64,000 bases of DNA from Nitrospira sp. (GTDB lineage: Bacteria > Nitrospirota > Nitrospiria > Nitrospirales > Nitrospiraceae), in the NCBI GenBank assembly GCA_022842445.1, contig JALHPO010000010.1:28184-92183 (forward strand), given 5' to 3'. This document shows positions 37,770-47,783 of this stretch, one piece after another. The notes beneath the pieces were generated by a model. That model was given only the letters and a program-made list of their open reading frames with translations, was not told where the DNA came from and searched no databases. Each line of letters opens with the position of its first letter. Position 1 is the first letter of the stretch. The position numbers and the translations under genes were made by a program.

Positions 37770-38441
37770 ATGGATTGGAATCTGGAACGAATGGCTGCGA
37801 CAAACCAATTTCCTTCCGATGATAACAAGCGCGCACCGGACTGGCAGTCCTCCGCCGGCAGCGCCCGTCTGATAACGATCGGTCTCGGTGCGGCCATCAT
37901 CGTTGTGGTGCTCGGCTATGCGCTGTATTCACGGTGGCTGGATTTCCCGACGTCGTTCTCGCCATCCTCCGCAGGGCCAACCGGCGCCGCGTCGTCTGAT
38001 GGGTCGTCGCACCCCCTCAAGCCGGAAGTCCCACTGACCCGGGCGTCCATCGATCTCCTTCTTAACGAACTCGATCAGGCTGTCAGAAAAAAAGATGTCG
38101 AGGGTGTGCTTCGGCATATTGCTCCTGACGCGGTCATTGTGATTCACATGAAGCAAGGCTCGAATCAGCAGCAGGCGGCACTCACGCGAGACGACTATCG
38201 CAAGACGCTGGCCATGGAATTTGACTTTCCCAGCGCGAATGATTTTACCCGCCTGAACACGACCGTATCGCTGGCAGGCGACGAACGGAGCGCGAAGGTC
38301 TCGTTCAAGTCGACAGAAACACTGCGGCAGGCGAACCGGGAATTCAAGGTCGAAGGCGAAGAAACCCTGATCGTCAGAATGCGTGGTGATAAGCCGGCAA
38401 TCGTGTCTCTTGATAAAGTCGTTCCAGGCGATTCGACCTAA
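37770..38441 (+). CDS. Membrane-anchored NTF2/SnoaL-like protein
   Basis: 223 residues. A soluble N-terminal 30 residues, one transmembrane segment about 33-53 (LITIGLGAAIIVVVLGYALYS), a Ser/Pro linker, then an NTF2-like domain from about 95 (LLLNELDQAVRKKDVEGVLRHIAPDAVIVI, with later beta strands). Likely a periplasmic domain anchored in the inner membrane. GGAGGTGG precedes the ATG. The ligand is unknown; it stands 302 bp before the second two-component pair. Confidence 0.75.
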   Translation: MDWNLERMAATNQFPSDDNKRAPDWQSSAGSARLITIGLGAAIIVVVLGYALYSRWLDFPTSFSPSSAGPTGAASSDGSSHPLKPEVPLTRASIDLLLNELDQAVRKKDVEGVLRHIAPDAVIVIHMKQGSNQQQAALTRDDYRKTLAMEFDFPSANDFTRLNTTVSLAGDERSAKVSFKSTETLRQANREFKVEGEETLIVRMRGDKPAIVSLDKVVPGDST

Positions 38442-38655
38442 CTGACATGTTTCAGGAACACTCTGCGGCATCCTCGTCGTCTACTCATCCCGATACCGGA
38501 GACCCCATCGCCAATGTGACCCGTCTTGCCGGTCCGCTCCCGCTTCATCCGGTCGCGCTCTTGCCCGGAGAGGATTGGAAACGAGTCCGCTCCATCTGCG
38601 ATCATCGTGTGACGTCGCCCGCTCCCGAGCACAAGTCCGGTGAGGCTCACTGAGA

Positions 38656-38684
38656 TATCACGGACTCGCCCGCTTTGGTATAAT
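38656..38684 (+). promoter_or_regulatory. Candidate promoter of the second two-component pair
   Basis: A perfect TATAAT lies at 38679-38684, about 60 nt before the regulator ATG. The -35 position 17 nt upstream reads TATCAC, a poor match, so an activator may be needed. No 11-bp TTCAT repeats are present here. Confidence 0.45.
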
Positions 38685-38743
38685 CGCTCATCTCCGCAGA
38701 TGAAAGATGCTGCGAGGGTTCCACCATACGGTACGGAGTATCT

Positions 38744-39415
38744 ATGCGCGTGCTCGTTATCGAAGACGAAACCAAAGTCGGATGCTTCATCAAGCGAGCG
38801 CTTGAAGAAGAAAGCTATGCCGTCGATCTGTGCGAGGACGGAGCCAAGGGTCTTGAGATGGCGCTGGCGACCAACTATGACCTGCTTGTGGTCGATCTGA
38901 TGTTGCCCTCGATGTCCGGCATGGACATTCTCAAAACCGTCCGCCGGGAGCGGATTCAAACTCCCGTACTGATCCTGTCGGCGCAATCGCAGATCGATCA
39001 GCGGGTGAAAGGGCTCGATGCCGGCGCCGACGATTATCTGACTAAGCCGTTTGCCATTGATGAGCTGTTGGCCCGTGTCCGTGCCCTCATTCGCCGCGGT
39101 GCGACCGAAACTCCCGGCATTCTCCAGGTCGATGATCTGATCTTCAACCCGGCTACGCGCGACGTGACCCGCGGCGGGCAACGGATTGATCTCACACTCA
39201 AAGAATACGCCCTGCTCGAATATCTCATGCGCCATACGGGGCGCGTCCTGACGCGGCCCATGATCTCCGAGCATGTGTGGAATCAGGACTTCGATACGTT
39301 TACCAACGTCATTGACGTTTATGTGAACTACCTCCGAAACAAGATCGACCGGGGCCGGACCAAGAAACTGATCCATACCATACGGGGCAGCGGGTACATG
39401 CTGAAGGCCGACTGA
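38744..39415 (+). CDS. OmpR-family response regulator
   Basis: 223 residues. Receiver with Glu7/Asp8, Asp51 (VVDLMLP), the Ser/Lys pair in ILSAQ and DDYLTKPF, then a winged helix with LTLKEYALLEYLMRHTGRVL and closing TIRGSGYMLKAD. Closest in general look to CusR/QseB-type regulators. ATGA overlap with the downstream kinase means coupled translation. Confidence 0.95.
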   Translation: MRVLVIEDETKVGCFIKRALEEESYAVDLCEDGAKGLEMALATNYDLLVVDLMLPSMSGMDILKTVRRERIQTPVLILSAQSQIDQRVKGLDAGADDYLTKPFAIDELLARVRALIRRGATETPGILQVDDLIFNPATRDVTRGGQRIDLTLKEYALLEYLMRHTGRVLTRPMISEHVWNQDFDTFTNVIDVYVNYLRNKIDRGRTKKLIHTIRGSGYMLKAD

Positions 39416-40818
39416 TGCCACTACGTGTCAGGCTGACGCTCTGGTACGGAAGCGCGCTGGCGATGGTCTTGATTACGTTTTCCGTCGTTCTGTACGTCCT
39501 CACGGCCCGGAATCTTCGCGACGATGTCGATCAGTCTCTTGAAGAAACCGCCACCGCTGCTGTGCGTTCCCTCCAAGAACGGGGTTTTCTTCCGCTCATC
39601 GACGAAGAAGAATTGCTCTCTCAATTTCCTGAGCTGGCCCGCATCGACAAATTCTTTCAGATTTTCAGCCCCTCCGGTACCATCACGATCCGCTCCCCGA
39701 ATATCAGGCAACACGAGGTTCCGCTCAGCCGGACGGCTCTCGAAGCCACATTCAACGGGCAGACGATTCTGGAATCGGCCAAATATCCCCATGAGCCCCC
39801 CTTGCGGCTTATCTCCGTGCCGATCATCCATCGGGGCAATCTCCTCTACATCGTGCAGGTCGGCACGTCGATGGAATCGATCGAGGATACGTTACGTCGT
39901 TTCCTCATCCTGCTGATCGTGGCCATGCCGATCGCGCTGGCCGTCTCGCTGGCTGCAGGGTGGTTTCTGGCGGGGCGCGCCTTGCGCCCGGTCGATGCCA
40001 TCACGCTCGCTGCGCAACGTATCGCTGCGGGAGATCTAAGCCAGCGCCTGACCATGCCCACTGCGCCGGATGAAATCGGCCGGCTGGCCGGGACATTCAA
40101 CAATATGATCGGCCGGCTGGATACCTCGTTTCGGCAGATCCGCCAATTTACGAGCGATGCCTCTCACGAACTGCGAACGCCGTTGACCGTGATGAAAGGT
40201 GAAACGGAATTGGTACTGCGGCGGCCTCGGGCGCTTGAAGATTATCAGGCAGTGCTCGAGAGTAATCTGGAAGAGATCGACCGGATGACCCGCATCGTGG
40301 AGGAGCTGTTGTTCTTGTCACGCGCCGACATGGGCGAGGTGAAGATGGAGTCGAAGCCGGTCTTGCTGGAGACGCTTGTCGAGGATATCCACCGCCAGGC
40401 CCCGTTGCTCGGACAGGATCGGAATATCGAGGTCGTGCTGGGAACCGTCATGCCGGCATTGGTCCAGGGAGACGAATTACGGCTTCGGGAACTGCTGCTC
40501 AACTTGGTTGAAAACGCTATCAAGTATTCTCATCCGGGCGGGAAGGTCGAGATCGGCTTGGTGACAGTCGGACAAGAGGCCATTCTGTCCGTGACTGATC
40601 AGGGTATCGGCATCGGACCGGAAGATCAGACGAAAATATTCAACCGCTTTTTCCGTACCGACGGCGCGCGTAACCATACCAAGAAAGGCACCGGTCTGGG
40701 TCTTGCCATCTGTGCATGGATCGTCGAATTCCACAAGGGCCGGATCAGCGTCAAAAGCGGTGTGGGTCAGGGCTCCACGTTTACGGTCACGTTGCCGCTC
40801 GCACCTCAGGCAGTGTAA
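39415..40818 (+). CDS. Sensor histidine kinase, CusS/QseC type
   Basis: 467 residues. TM1 about 12-30, periplasmic sensor about 31-161, TM2 about 162-186, HAMP about 187-240, phosphoacceptor His251 in D-A-S-H-E-L-R-T-P-L, N-box NLVENAIKYSHPGG, G1 DQGIGIGPEDQ, G2 GTGLGLAICAWIVEFHKG. The sensor part lacks obvious metal-ligand clusters of His or Cys. It works with the preceding regulator. Ends 18 nt before the converging purU. Confidence 0.95.
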   Translation: MPLRVRLTLWYGSALAMVLITFSVVLYVLTARNLRDDVDQSLEETATAAVRSLQERGFLPLIDEEELLSQFPELARIDKFFQIFSPSGTITIRSPNIRQHEVPLSRTALEATFNGQTILESAKYPHEPPLRLISVPIIHRGNLLYIVQVGTSMESIEDTLRRFLILLIVAMPIALAVSLAAGWFLAGRALRPVDAITLAAQRIAAGDLSQRLTMPTAPDEIGRLAGTFNNMIGRLDTSFRQIRQFTSDASHELRTPLTVMKGETELVLRRPRALEDYQAVLESNLEEIDRMTRIVEELLFLSRADMGEVKMESKPVLLETLVEDIHRQAPLLGQDRNIEVVLGTVMPALVQGDELRLRELLLNLVENAIKYSHPGGKVEIGLVTVGQEAILSVTDQGIGIGPEDQTKIFNRFFRTDGARNHTKKGTGLGLAICAWIVEFHKGRISVKSGVGQGSTFTVTLPLAPQAV

Positions 40819-40835
40819 GTGGCTCGCTGGCAGAC

Positions 40836-41702
40836 TCAGTCGAACACCACGGTCTTTCTTCCGTAGACCAGGACCCGCCGTTCGATATGGCGACGGACGG
40901 CTCGGGCCAGCACAATTTCCTCCAAATCCCGCCCTTTTCGAACGAGATCGTCCACGGTATCCCGGTGGCCCACGCGGATCACGTCTTGTTCGATGATGGG
41001 CCCCTCGTCCAGATCTTGTGTCGCGTAGTGCGCCGTCGCCCCGATAATTTTGACTCCTCGCTCATAAGCCTGCCGATAGGGATTTGCGCCGATGAAGGCG
41101 GGGAGGAAGGAATGGTGAATGTTGATCACGGGACAGCCGACCCGGGCAAGAAACTCGGCGCTGAGAATCTGCATGTACCGGGCCATCACGACGAGTTCGA
41201 TGCGCTGCTCCCGCAAGAGTGAGACCACGTGCCGTTCTTGCTCCGGTTTCGTCTCTTTTGTGACAGGACAGACTGCGAAGGGGATCTTGAACAGGTCAGC
41301 CCAGTTGGCGCAGGTGTCATGATTGGAAATGATGAGGGGAATGTCGATGCGCAGCTCGTCACGGCGATGGCGTTGGAGTAAATCCGCCAAACAGTGATCC
41401 TGCTTCGAGACCATCATTGCGACACGGGTGCGCCGGCTGGTCTGATGGACTTCGTAGCGCATCTCGAACACTTTGGCGATGGGAGCGAACGCCTCTGAAA
41501 TCTGATCGGGCGCGATCTGCAACCCCTCCGTCGAGCACTCCATCCGCATGAGAAAATCGTTCGTCTCTTCGTCCGTGTGATGATCGGAGTCGAGAATGTT
41601 GCCCCCGAAATCATGGATGAATCCTGAGACACGGGCGACGATGCCCTTTCGGTCCTTGCACTGGATCAGGAGCACGACCGATTCTTTTCTCTGTGAGGTC
41701 AT
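40836..41702 (-). CDS. purU: Formyltetrahydrofolate deformylase
   Basis: 288 residues. Hydrolyses 10-formyl-THF to formate and THF, balancing one-carbon pools. An N-terminal ACT domain 1-80 (LIQCKDRKGIVARVSGFIHDFGGNIL) precedes the formyltransferase fold with INIHHSFLPAF, GATAHYATQDLDEGPII (catalytic Asn/His/Asp) and R-V-G-H-R-D-T. Together with gcvP it links to glycine and formate supply. Confidence 0.96.
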   Translation of the reverse strand: MTSQRKESVVLLIQCKDRKGIVARVSGFIHDFGGNILDSDHHTDEETNDFLMRMECSTEGLQIAPDQISEAFAPIAKVFEMRYEVHQTSRRTRVAMMVSKQDHCLADLLQRHRRDELRIDIPLIISNHDTCANWADLFKIPFAVCPVTKETKPEQERHVVSLLREQRIELVVMARYMQILSAEFLARVGCPVINIHHSFLPAFIGANPYRQAYERGVKIIGATAHYATQDLDEGPIIEQDVIRVGHRDTVDDLVRKGRDLEEIVLARAVRRHIERRVLVYGRKTVVFD

Positions 41703-41768
41703 GTGCGATATCTCCTTGATACGGGTCCTTCAAGTGTAGCAGAAGGGAAGCGTCCGGGAGGTGTAGGA

Positions 41769-43187
41769 TTATGTGACGATGTGCCCGACGAGGTCGTAGG
41801 TGGCGGATTCGGTGATCTCGACTTTGACGAGATCCCCCGGGTTTGTCGTGCCGTCATTGATATAGACGACGCCGTCGATCTCCGGCGCCAGCCCTTCATG
41901 GCGGCCTTCCAGCAGCAGCGGCGTTTCCTCCGATGGGCCTTCGACCAGGACGTCGATGACCGAGCCTATGCGAGCCTGGCCCTGCGCAGCGGCGATGTTT
42001 TCCTGTATCGCCAGCAGTTCGTTCCGCCGTTCGTCCATGACGGCCCGTTCAATTTTCTCATCGAGCGCAAGCGCCGTCGTGTCCTCTTCGTCGGAGTAGA
42101 GGAAGACTGCCACTCGGTCGAATTCGCGCTCCGTCACATAGGTCTTCAGTTCCTGGTAGGCCTTCTCTGTTTCACCGGGGAAGCCGACGATGAAGGCAGT
42201 GCGAAAGGCGACGCCGGGAATGCGGGTGCGAATGCGGTCCACCAGCTTGTCGATAGCGGCGCGATTCCCCAATCGATGCATGCGCTTCAACATCCGGTCG
42301 TTGATGTGTTGGAGCGGCATGTCGATATACTTGGTAATTTTCTCCTCGCCGGCATAGAGATCCAGGAGATTGTCCGTGATCTGCTGCGGGTAGAGGTAAA
42401 AGGGCCTGATCCAGTGAATGTCCTTCACCTTCACAAGCGCGCTCAGCAGCGTGGTTAACCCATCTCGAATCCCCAGATCCACGCCGTAGTTGATCGTATC
42501 CTGGGAGATGAGGTTGAGTTCTTTCACGCCTTCCGCGGCGAGGCGTTCGGCTTCAGCCACGATCGATTCCACCGGGCGGCTGCGTTGCTTGCCCCGCATG
42601 ATGGGAATAGCACAGAAGGCGCAGTTGCGGTTGCAGCCTTCGGCGATTTTCACATAGGCGCTGTGGGCCTTTCCGAGCCGCAGGCGCGGGGCGTCCGCGT
42701 CGTAGAGATAGGGCGGCTCGCTGATCCAGAGCCGCTGTTGCCGCTTTTGGGGAGCCAGGAGATCCCGGCAGATGGTGGCGATGTTCCCGAATTCCCCGGT
42801 TCCCACCACGCCGTCCAGCTCCGGCAGTTCTTTCAGAAGATCGCCCTGATAGCGTTGTGCCAGGCAGCCGGCGGCAATGAGGACGCGGCAGACTCCGTCC
42901 TTTTTGAGCTGGCCATGTTCAAGGATCGTGTTGATGGATTCCTGTTTCGCTTCTTCAATGAAGCCGCAGGTATTGATGATGACGACCTCGGCTTTCTTGG
43001 GATTGTCGGTTAAAGCGAAGCCGTCGTGTACGAGTGTACCGAGCATCACCTCCGAGTCTACCTGGTTTTTCGAGCACCCCAGGTTCACGAAGCCGATAGT
43101 CGTTGGTTTAGCAGCCGCGGTCTTCCTGGGAAGCGCCGCTTTCTTGGTGGTGTGTTTTCGGCCGAGCTGGATCAAAGGCGTTGACAT
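41769..43187 (-). CDS. rimO: Ribosomal protein S12 methylthiotransferase RimO
   Basis: 472 residues. Adds a methylthio group to Asp of ribosomal protein S12. An N-terminal MTTase domain with C-x35-C-like ligands (GCSKNQVDSEVMLG, NTCGFIEEAK, AAGCLAQ), radical-SAM motif C-N-R-N-C-A-F-C with two 4Fe-4S clusters in all, and a C-terminal TRAM domain (GSVIDVLVEG). A 30-residue Lys/Ala-rich extension precedes the usual start. RimO rather than MiaB is suggested by FVNLGCSKN and AEGCNRNCAFCAIP. Confidence 0.94.
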   Translation of the reverse strand: MSTPLIQLGRKHTTKKAALPRKTAAAKPTTIGFVNLGCSKNQVDSEVMLGTLVHDGFALTDNPKKAEVVIINTCGFIEEAKQESINTILEHGQLKKDGVCRVLIAAGCLAQRYQGDLLKELPELDGVVGTGEFGNIATICRDLLAPQKRQQRLWISEPPYLYDADAPRLRLGKAHSAYVKIAEGCNRNCAFCAIPIMRGKQRSRPVESIVAEAERLAAEGVKELNLISQDTINYGVDLGIRDGLTTLLSALVKVKDIHWIRPFYLYPQQITDNLLDLYAGEEKITKYIDMPLQHINDRMLKRMHRLGNRAAIDKLVDRIRTRIPGVAFRTAFIVGFPGETEKAYQELKTYVTEREFDRVAVFLYSDEEDTTALALDEKIERAVMDERRNELLAIQENIAAAQGQARIGSVIDVLVEGPSEETPLLLEGRHEGLAPEIDGVVYINDGTTNPGDLVKVEITESATYDLVGHIVT

Positions 43188-43280
43188 TCAAACAGTCTAC
43201 GGGAGGCTTGAAAAGCCTGTCAACGAACGCTCAAGAGGGCTGTCTTGATATTCCGGAAGCCGTTCCCCTAAAGTGCCTCA

Positions 43281-43820
43281 ATGATTCGCACCTTTCAAGG
43301 CATCAAACCGACGGTCCCAACCTCCTGTTTTATCGAAGACACGGGGGTGGTCATCGGCGACGTGGTCATGGGTGAGGAGTGCAGCGTCTGGTTCCACGCC
43401 GTCATCCGTGGCGATGTGAACTATATCCGGATCGGCAATCGGACCAACATCCAAGACCTCTGCATGGTACACGTCACCCACGATACCCATCCTCTCGTCA
43501 TCGGGAACGATGTGACAGTCGGCCACAGCGTGGTTCTCCATGGCTGTACGATTCACGATCGCGTGTTAGTCGGGATGGGCGCCATCATCATGGACGGGGC
43601 TGTTATCGGAGAGGATTCAGTAGTGGGAGCCGGGGCGCTGGTAGTGGAAGGCACCGTTGTCCCGCCGAAGAGCCTGATCCTGGGCTCACCCGCACGGGTC
43701 CGACGGTCCGTGACAGACGAAGAATTAGCCTGGATCAAAAAATCCGCTGAGAACTATGTGAAGTATGCCGCGCTGTATCTGGGCGGTTCCGCCAAACCGA
43801 AGACCGGCTTTCAGATTTGA
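43281..43820 (+). CDS. Gamma-class carbonic anhydrase-like hexapeptide protein
   Basis: 179 residues of left-handed beta helix. Zn-type histidines lie in M-V-H-V-T-H-D-T and V-G-H-S-V-V-L-H-G, as in YrdA/PaaY and gamma-carbonic anhydrases; GSPARVRR and a C-terminal helix follow. The enzyme would be a trimer. Activity is often weak in this subgroup, so carbonate chemistry is not proven. Confidence 0.88.
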   Translation: MIRTFQGIKPTVPTSCFIEDTGVVIGDVVMGEECSVWFHAVIRGDVNYIRIGNRTNIQDLCMVHVTHDTHPLVIGNDVTVGHSVVLHGCTIHDRVLVGMGAIIMDGAVIGEDSVVGAGALVVEGTVVPPKSLILGSPARVRRSVTDEELAWIKKSAENYVKYAALYLGGSAKPKTGFQI

Positions 43821-43841
43821 CCGATCTCAGAGTTGTACCCC

Positions 43842-44540
43842 TTACGCCTCACCAACTTTAATAAAACAGATTGGGTCACCGACGAGCGCCGTGGGATACT
43901 GTTTCCGCTCCACGCGATAGGGAATCCTGTGTCGGTGGCACCAGTCGGCGATCCACACGACTTCTTCCGTCGAGGTTGTGACCAGGCCGGGTAGACCGAG
44001 CTTGGGCATACACTGATCGACGATCGATTGGACAATTCGACGCTGCTGTTCGAACTTCTTCGGATTGAACATCACGGGATTGGCATTGCCATAAGAGAGC
44101 GGCGAGAGGTCGGGAAATCGCTCCGGATCGTTCAATACGCTCACGATCCAGAGATGGTCAAAGAGGCCTCTTGCCTGTGCCGCTGATCTCGCGCGAAGCT
44201 TGACCGGTGTGTCACGGCAGGCGTGATTGAGCACCGTGACTTCGGATCGGCGGAGGTTATACGGTTCAACCTGGCGCTGGAGCTCGATGGCTTCAGCCAA
44301 CAGGACCGGCAACTCTGCGACACCGGCGCCCACGTACAGACTTCGCCCGCCAAGCGGCAGCTTTTTCAGCAGTGCCTGGGAGAGGTTGATGCCCAGTCGC
44401 TCGCAGGGCTTGCGTTTCGCCCGCCAAAATTCATCGCCGCCTTCGTAACAGTAGAGGTTGCCCAATGTTTTGTAATCGAGCTGAGCGTATATCTTTCTGA
44501 TCAGCGCCTTTGTTACCGGACTAATCTGCATCGTCATCAT
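43842..44540 (-). CDS. Unknown protein, methyltransferase-like glycine motif
   Basis: 232 residues. Y-V-G-A-G-V-A-E-L-P-V-L-L-A-E-A near residue 70 resembles a SAM-binding Gly-rich loop, and VTVLNHACRD could be the next strand, but the family is not recognised. It ends GDPICFIKVGEA. It starts inside the end of the M28 peptidase gene (ATGA), so it is coupled to it. A role together with that hydrolase is inferred. Confidence 0.65.
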   Translation of the reverse strand: MMTMQISPVTKALIRKIYAQLDYKTLGNLYCYEGGDEFWRAKRKPCERLGINLSQALLKKLPLGGRSLYVGAGVAELPVLLAEAIELQRQVEPYNLRRSEVTVLNHACRDTPVKLRARSAAQARGLFDHLWIVSVLNDPERFPDLSPLSYGNANPVMFNPKKFEQQRRIVQSIVDQCMPKLGLPGLVTTSTEEVVWIADWCHRHRIPYRVERKQYPTALVGDPICFIKVGEA

Positions 44541-45406
44541 GGAGTCCCTTGAGGTTCTGAGAGACAGGCGATTGCTGCGGTGACACCATCTGCAACGGCG
44601 GACATGAAGTCCAGATTCAGTGTCTCAATCGTATCGGTCGGCCTATGGTAGTGGGGATTACGGAAGTTGGCCGTGTCGGTGAGCATCACTGCCGGAAATC
44701 CAGCCTCCCAGAATGGTGTATGGTCGCTCCGTCTTGTATCAGGCAACAGTTCGCCGTTGCCCGGAACGATCAAGGGCACTATCGGCAGATGAGGCCTCAT
44801 CGCTTGTTCAACGGCCATGGTCAGGAAACTTGATGACTGATTGCCGATGACGGCCAGAAAGTTCCCAACCGTCGGAACGGCGATCGGGACTCCCGGCGGA
44901 GTCTTTTGAGACCCTTCTTCATCACGCGCGTAGCCGACACATTCCAGTATGATCGCACCATGCAGGGGCTCGCGTGTCTCCGTGAGATGGGCAACGTAGG
45001 CCTGACTCCCCAAGAGACCCTCCTCCTCAAGACAGAATGCGATGAAGTGGACGGGTCGGCGGAGCGAGGTCCGCGTGATTCGCTGCGCCACGTCGAGCAA
45101 GACCGCCAATGCGCTGGCATTGTCATCGGCTCCCGGTGAGCCCAACACGGTGTCATAGTGTGCGGCGACGATCAAAGGGGGCAGAACTGGTTGGCCTTGT
45201 TTTGACGGCGGATGGGCGACTCCGATCACGTTTCGATAGCCGCCGCCCAAGGCATCGAAGTCGTGCGTCGTGACAGCGAGACCAATGTTGGAAAACTGCT
45301 CACCGATATAGTGTGCTGTCTGCTGGAGATGGACCGGTGAGGACCACGGATGACGTTCTCCGATCAAGGCCTGCAGATGAGCCCTCAGTCGGAATTTAAC
45401 AGCCAT
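44537..45406 (-). CDS. M28-family zinc peptidase
   Basis: 289 residues, no signal peptide. Two-zinc site: His in A-A-H-Y-D-T-V, Asp in G-A-D-D-N-A-S-A, Glu-Glu in F-C-L-E-E-E-G-L-L-G-S, Asp in R-R-S-D-H-T-P-F, and His in P-H-Y-H-R-P-T-D-T. Aminopeptidase or related amide hydrolase. It is 27 nt after argB on the same strand and overlaps the next gene. Confidence 0.92.
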   Translation of the reverse strand: MAVKFRLRAHLQALIGERHPWSSPVHLQQTAHYIGEQFSNIGLAVTTHDFDALGGGYRNVIGVAHPPSKQGQPVLPPLIVAAHYDTVLGSPGADDNASALAVLLDVAQRITRTSLRRPVHFIAFCLEEEGLLGSQAYVAHLTETREPLHGAIILECVGYARDEEGSQKTPPGVPIAVPTVGNFLAVIGNQSSSFLTMAVEQAMRPHLPIVPLIVPGNGELLPDTRRSDHTPFWEAGFPAVMLTDTANFRNPHYHRPTDTIETLNLDFMSAVADGVTAAIACLSEPQGTP

Positions 45407-45432
45407 TGGGGGTTATGCGCTTCACGGTCTGA

Positions 45433-46326
45433 TTAGGCGACGATCTCGGTCCCGATCCCCTTCCGCGTGAAGATCTCGAGAAGAATAGCATGGGGGATCC
45501 GGCCGTCGATGATGTGGGCTTTTCCGACACCGGCGTCGATCGCATCCAGGCAGGCGTGCACTTTCGGCAGCATGCCTTCCGTGATCGTCCCCTTCTTCAC
45601 CATGCGCTGGACATCTTTGCGCGAGACGGTTGAGAGGTGCCGGCCATTGGCATCGCGAATGCCCTTGATGTCCGTCATCATGACGAGCTTTTCCGCACGC
45701 AAGGCGCCTGCCACGGCGCCGGCGACCAGATCGGCATTGATGTTGTAGGTATTCCCCTCGCGATCGGTTCCGATCGGAGCGATGATGGGGATATAGTGAT
45801 CGCCTTGAAGTTTATGCAGCAGGCTCGGATCGACCCGTTCAATATCGCCGACGAACCCGAAATCCCCGTCGTCCTCCTCGTCCACGTCTCGCTCCAGACT
45901 TTCCGCCCATGCCTTGGCCGTCAGCGGCTTGCTTAAAATCAGTCCTCCGTCTTTTCCGCTCAGGCCAACCGCGCTGCCGCCGTGCCTGTTGATGAGATCG
46001 GTGATCTCCATGTTGATTTGCCCGGCCAAGACCATTTCGACGATTTCCATCGTCGCTTCATCGGTGATACGGACGCCGTGGCGGAACTTTGCTTCGATCC
46101 CGAGCCGATCCAGCATCTTGTCGATCTGAGGGCCTCCGCCGTGGATGATGACCGGATTGATCCCGACGTATTTCAACAGCACGACATCTTGCGCGAACCG
46201 CTCTTTTAAGGAGGTATCCGTCATCGCATGGCCGCCGTACTTGACCACCACGGTCTTCCCGCGGAATGTCCGAATGTAGGGCAACGATTCGATCAGGACG
46301 TTGGCTTTTTTGATGAGTCTGTTCAT
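45433..46326 (-). CDS. argB: Acetylglutamate kinase
   Basis: 297 residues. Phosphorylates N-acetylglutamate in arginine synthesis. K-Y-G-G-H-A-M, H-G-G-G-P-Q-I-D and G-L-S-G-K-D-G-G are ATP- and substrate-binding segments; the N-terminal helix (LIKKANVLIESLPYIRTFRGK) is typical of Arg-regulated hexameric forms. It lies 51 nt after hslU, an unusual place for an arg gene. Confidence 0.96.
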   Translation of the reverse strand: MNRLIKKANVLIESLPYIRTFRGKTVVVKYGGHAMTDTSLKERFAQDVVLLKYVGINPVIIHGGGPQIDKMLDRLGIEAKFRHGVRITDEATMEIVEMVLAGQINMEITDLINRHGGSAVGLSGKDGGLILSKPLTAKAWAESLERDVDEEDDGDFGFVGDIERVDPSLLHKLQGDHYIPIIAPIGTDREGNTYNINADLVAGAVAGALRAEKLVMMTDIKGIRDANGRHLSTVSRKDVQRMVKKGTITEGMLPKVHACLDAIDAGVGKAHIIDGRIPHAILLEIFTRKGIGTEIVA

Positions 46327-46376
46327 GGACTACTCCACCAGCACGCAATGCGCCAAAGACGAGAGTCGCATCCCAC

Positions 46377-47774
46377 CTAGAGAATATACCGGCTCAGATC
46401 CTGATCCTTTACCACGTCTTTGAGCCGGTCACGGACATACTCAGCGGTGATGTTCACGGCTTTATCCGGCCACTCCGCTCCCGCGAATGAAATGTGTTCG
46501 AGCAGTCGCTCCATAATAGTAAAGAGACGGCGTGCGCCGATGTTCTCCGTTCGTTCGTTGACCTGGACTGCAATGTCGGCGATCGCCTCCAGGCCGTCCT
46601 TGGTGAACGCGACGGCGAGACCTTCCGTCGCTAACAGGGCTTGATACTGCCGGACCAGCGCCCCTTTCGGTTCCGTGAGAATACGCACAAAATCATCTTT
46701 CGACAAGGGGCTCAGTTCGACTCGTATTGGAAAGCGCCCTTGGAGCTCCGGAATCAGGTCGGATGGCTTGGCCACGTGAAAGGCTCCCGCGGCGATAAAG
46801 AGAATGTGATCTGTCAGGACCGGTCCGTGTTTGGTCGTCACCGTGCAGCCTTCGACAATCGGGAGCAAATCGCGCTGTACGCCTTCCCGAGAGACATCGG
46901 GCCCCGCAGTCCGTTCCCGTCCGGCGATTTTGTCGATTTCGTCGAGGAACACAATCCCGGTTTGTTCGACCTTGGCGATGGCCTCACGTACGGCGTCGTC
47001 CATGTCGATGAGTTTCTGCGCTTCCTCCTGGGCGAGGTGCTTCAGCGCCTCCGGCACTTTCATCAGCCGTTTCTTTTTCTTACCCTGGAACATCCCCCCC
47101 AACATGTCCCGCAAATTGCCTTCAAGTTCGTCAAGCCCGCCGGCATTGGAGATGACACCGACCGGCAGGCGTCGCTCCTGGGTCTCCATCTCGACTGTCC
47201 GCTCGTCGAGTTTGCCTTCTCGAAGTTGGAGACGCAGTTTCGATCTGGTGGTCTCGTGTGAATCATGGGGAGTCGATGTGGCGGTCTCACCGGTGCCTTC
47301 CGTAAATCCTGGTCGAGGCGGAGGGGGTGGCAAGAGGAGATCGAGCAGGCGCTCTTCTCCATGTTGCTCGGCCTTGTGCTGAACCGCTTCAAGGCGGTGG
47401 GTTTTCACCATGTTGATGGCCAGTTCGGTCAGATCGCGAATGATGGATTCGACATCCCGACCGACATAGCCGACCTCAGTGAATTTCGAAGCTTCAACCT
47501 TGATGAACGGGGCTTGAGCCAGCTTGGCCAGCCGTCTGGCGATCTCAGTTTTTCCCACTCCGGTCGGGCCGATCATGATGATGTTTTTGGGCATCACCTC
47601 GTCGCGTAAATCAGGAGACAGCTGTTGGCGGCGCCAACGATTGCGGAGCGCGATCGCCACCATCCGTTTCGCGTCCTTTTGACCGATCACGTAGCGATTG
47701 AGCTCCTCCACGATCTGGCGGGGTGTGAGGCTATTGAGATTGAGCGGCTCTGGATCGATTGCCGGGTGTGTCAT
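46377..47774 (-). CDS. hslU: ATP-dependent protease ATPase subunit HslU
   Basis: 465 residues. AAA+ unfoldase that feeds HslV. Walker [15 protein letters not shown], the I-domain (about 145-245, with a Pro-rich segment [10 protein letters not shown]), Walker [14 protein letters not shown], and a C-terminal tail DQDLSRYIL that docks into HslV. Starts 9 nt after hslV. Confidence 0.97.
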   Translation of the reverse strand: MTHPAIDPEPLNLNSLTPRQIVEELNRYVIGQKDAKRMVAIALRNRWRRQQLSPDLRDEVMPKNIIMIGPTGVGKTEIARRLAKLAQAPFIKVEASKFTEVGYVGRDVESIIRDLTELAINMVKTHRLEAVQHKAEQHGEERLLDLLLPPPPPRPGFTEGTGETATSTPHDSHETTRSKLRLQLREGKLDERTVEMETQERRLPVGVISNAGGLDELEGNLRDMLGGMFQGKKKKRLMKVPEALKHLAQEEAQKLIDMDDAVREAIAKVEQTGIVFLDEIDKIAGRERTAGPDVSREGVQRDLLPIVEGCTVTTKHGPVLTDHILFIAAGAFHVAKPSDLIPELQGRFPIRVELSPLSKDDFVRILTEPKGALVRQYQALLATEGLAVAFTKDGLEAIADIAVQVNERTENIGARRLFTIMERLLEHISFAGAEWPDKAVNITAEYVRDRLKDVVKDQDLSRYIL

Positions 47775-47783
47775 GTTCCTTGT

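Noticed and set aside
38447..38653. 68-codon plus-strand frame between the NTF2-like gene and the second regulator
   Set aside because: No Shine-Dalgarno sequence, Ser/Pro-rich composition and no family; could be real but not supportable.
38438..39421. 327-codon minus-strand frame opposite the second response regulator
   Set aside because: The regulator is unambiguous on the plus strand; the antisense protein shows no family signal.
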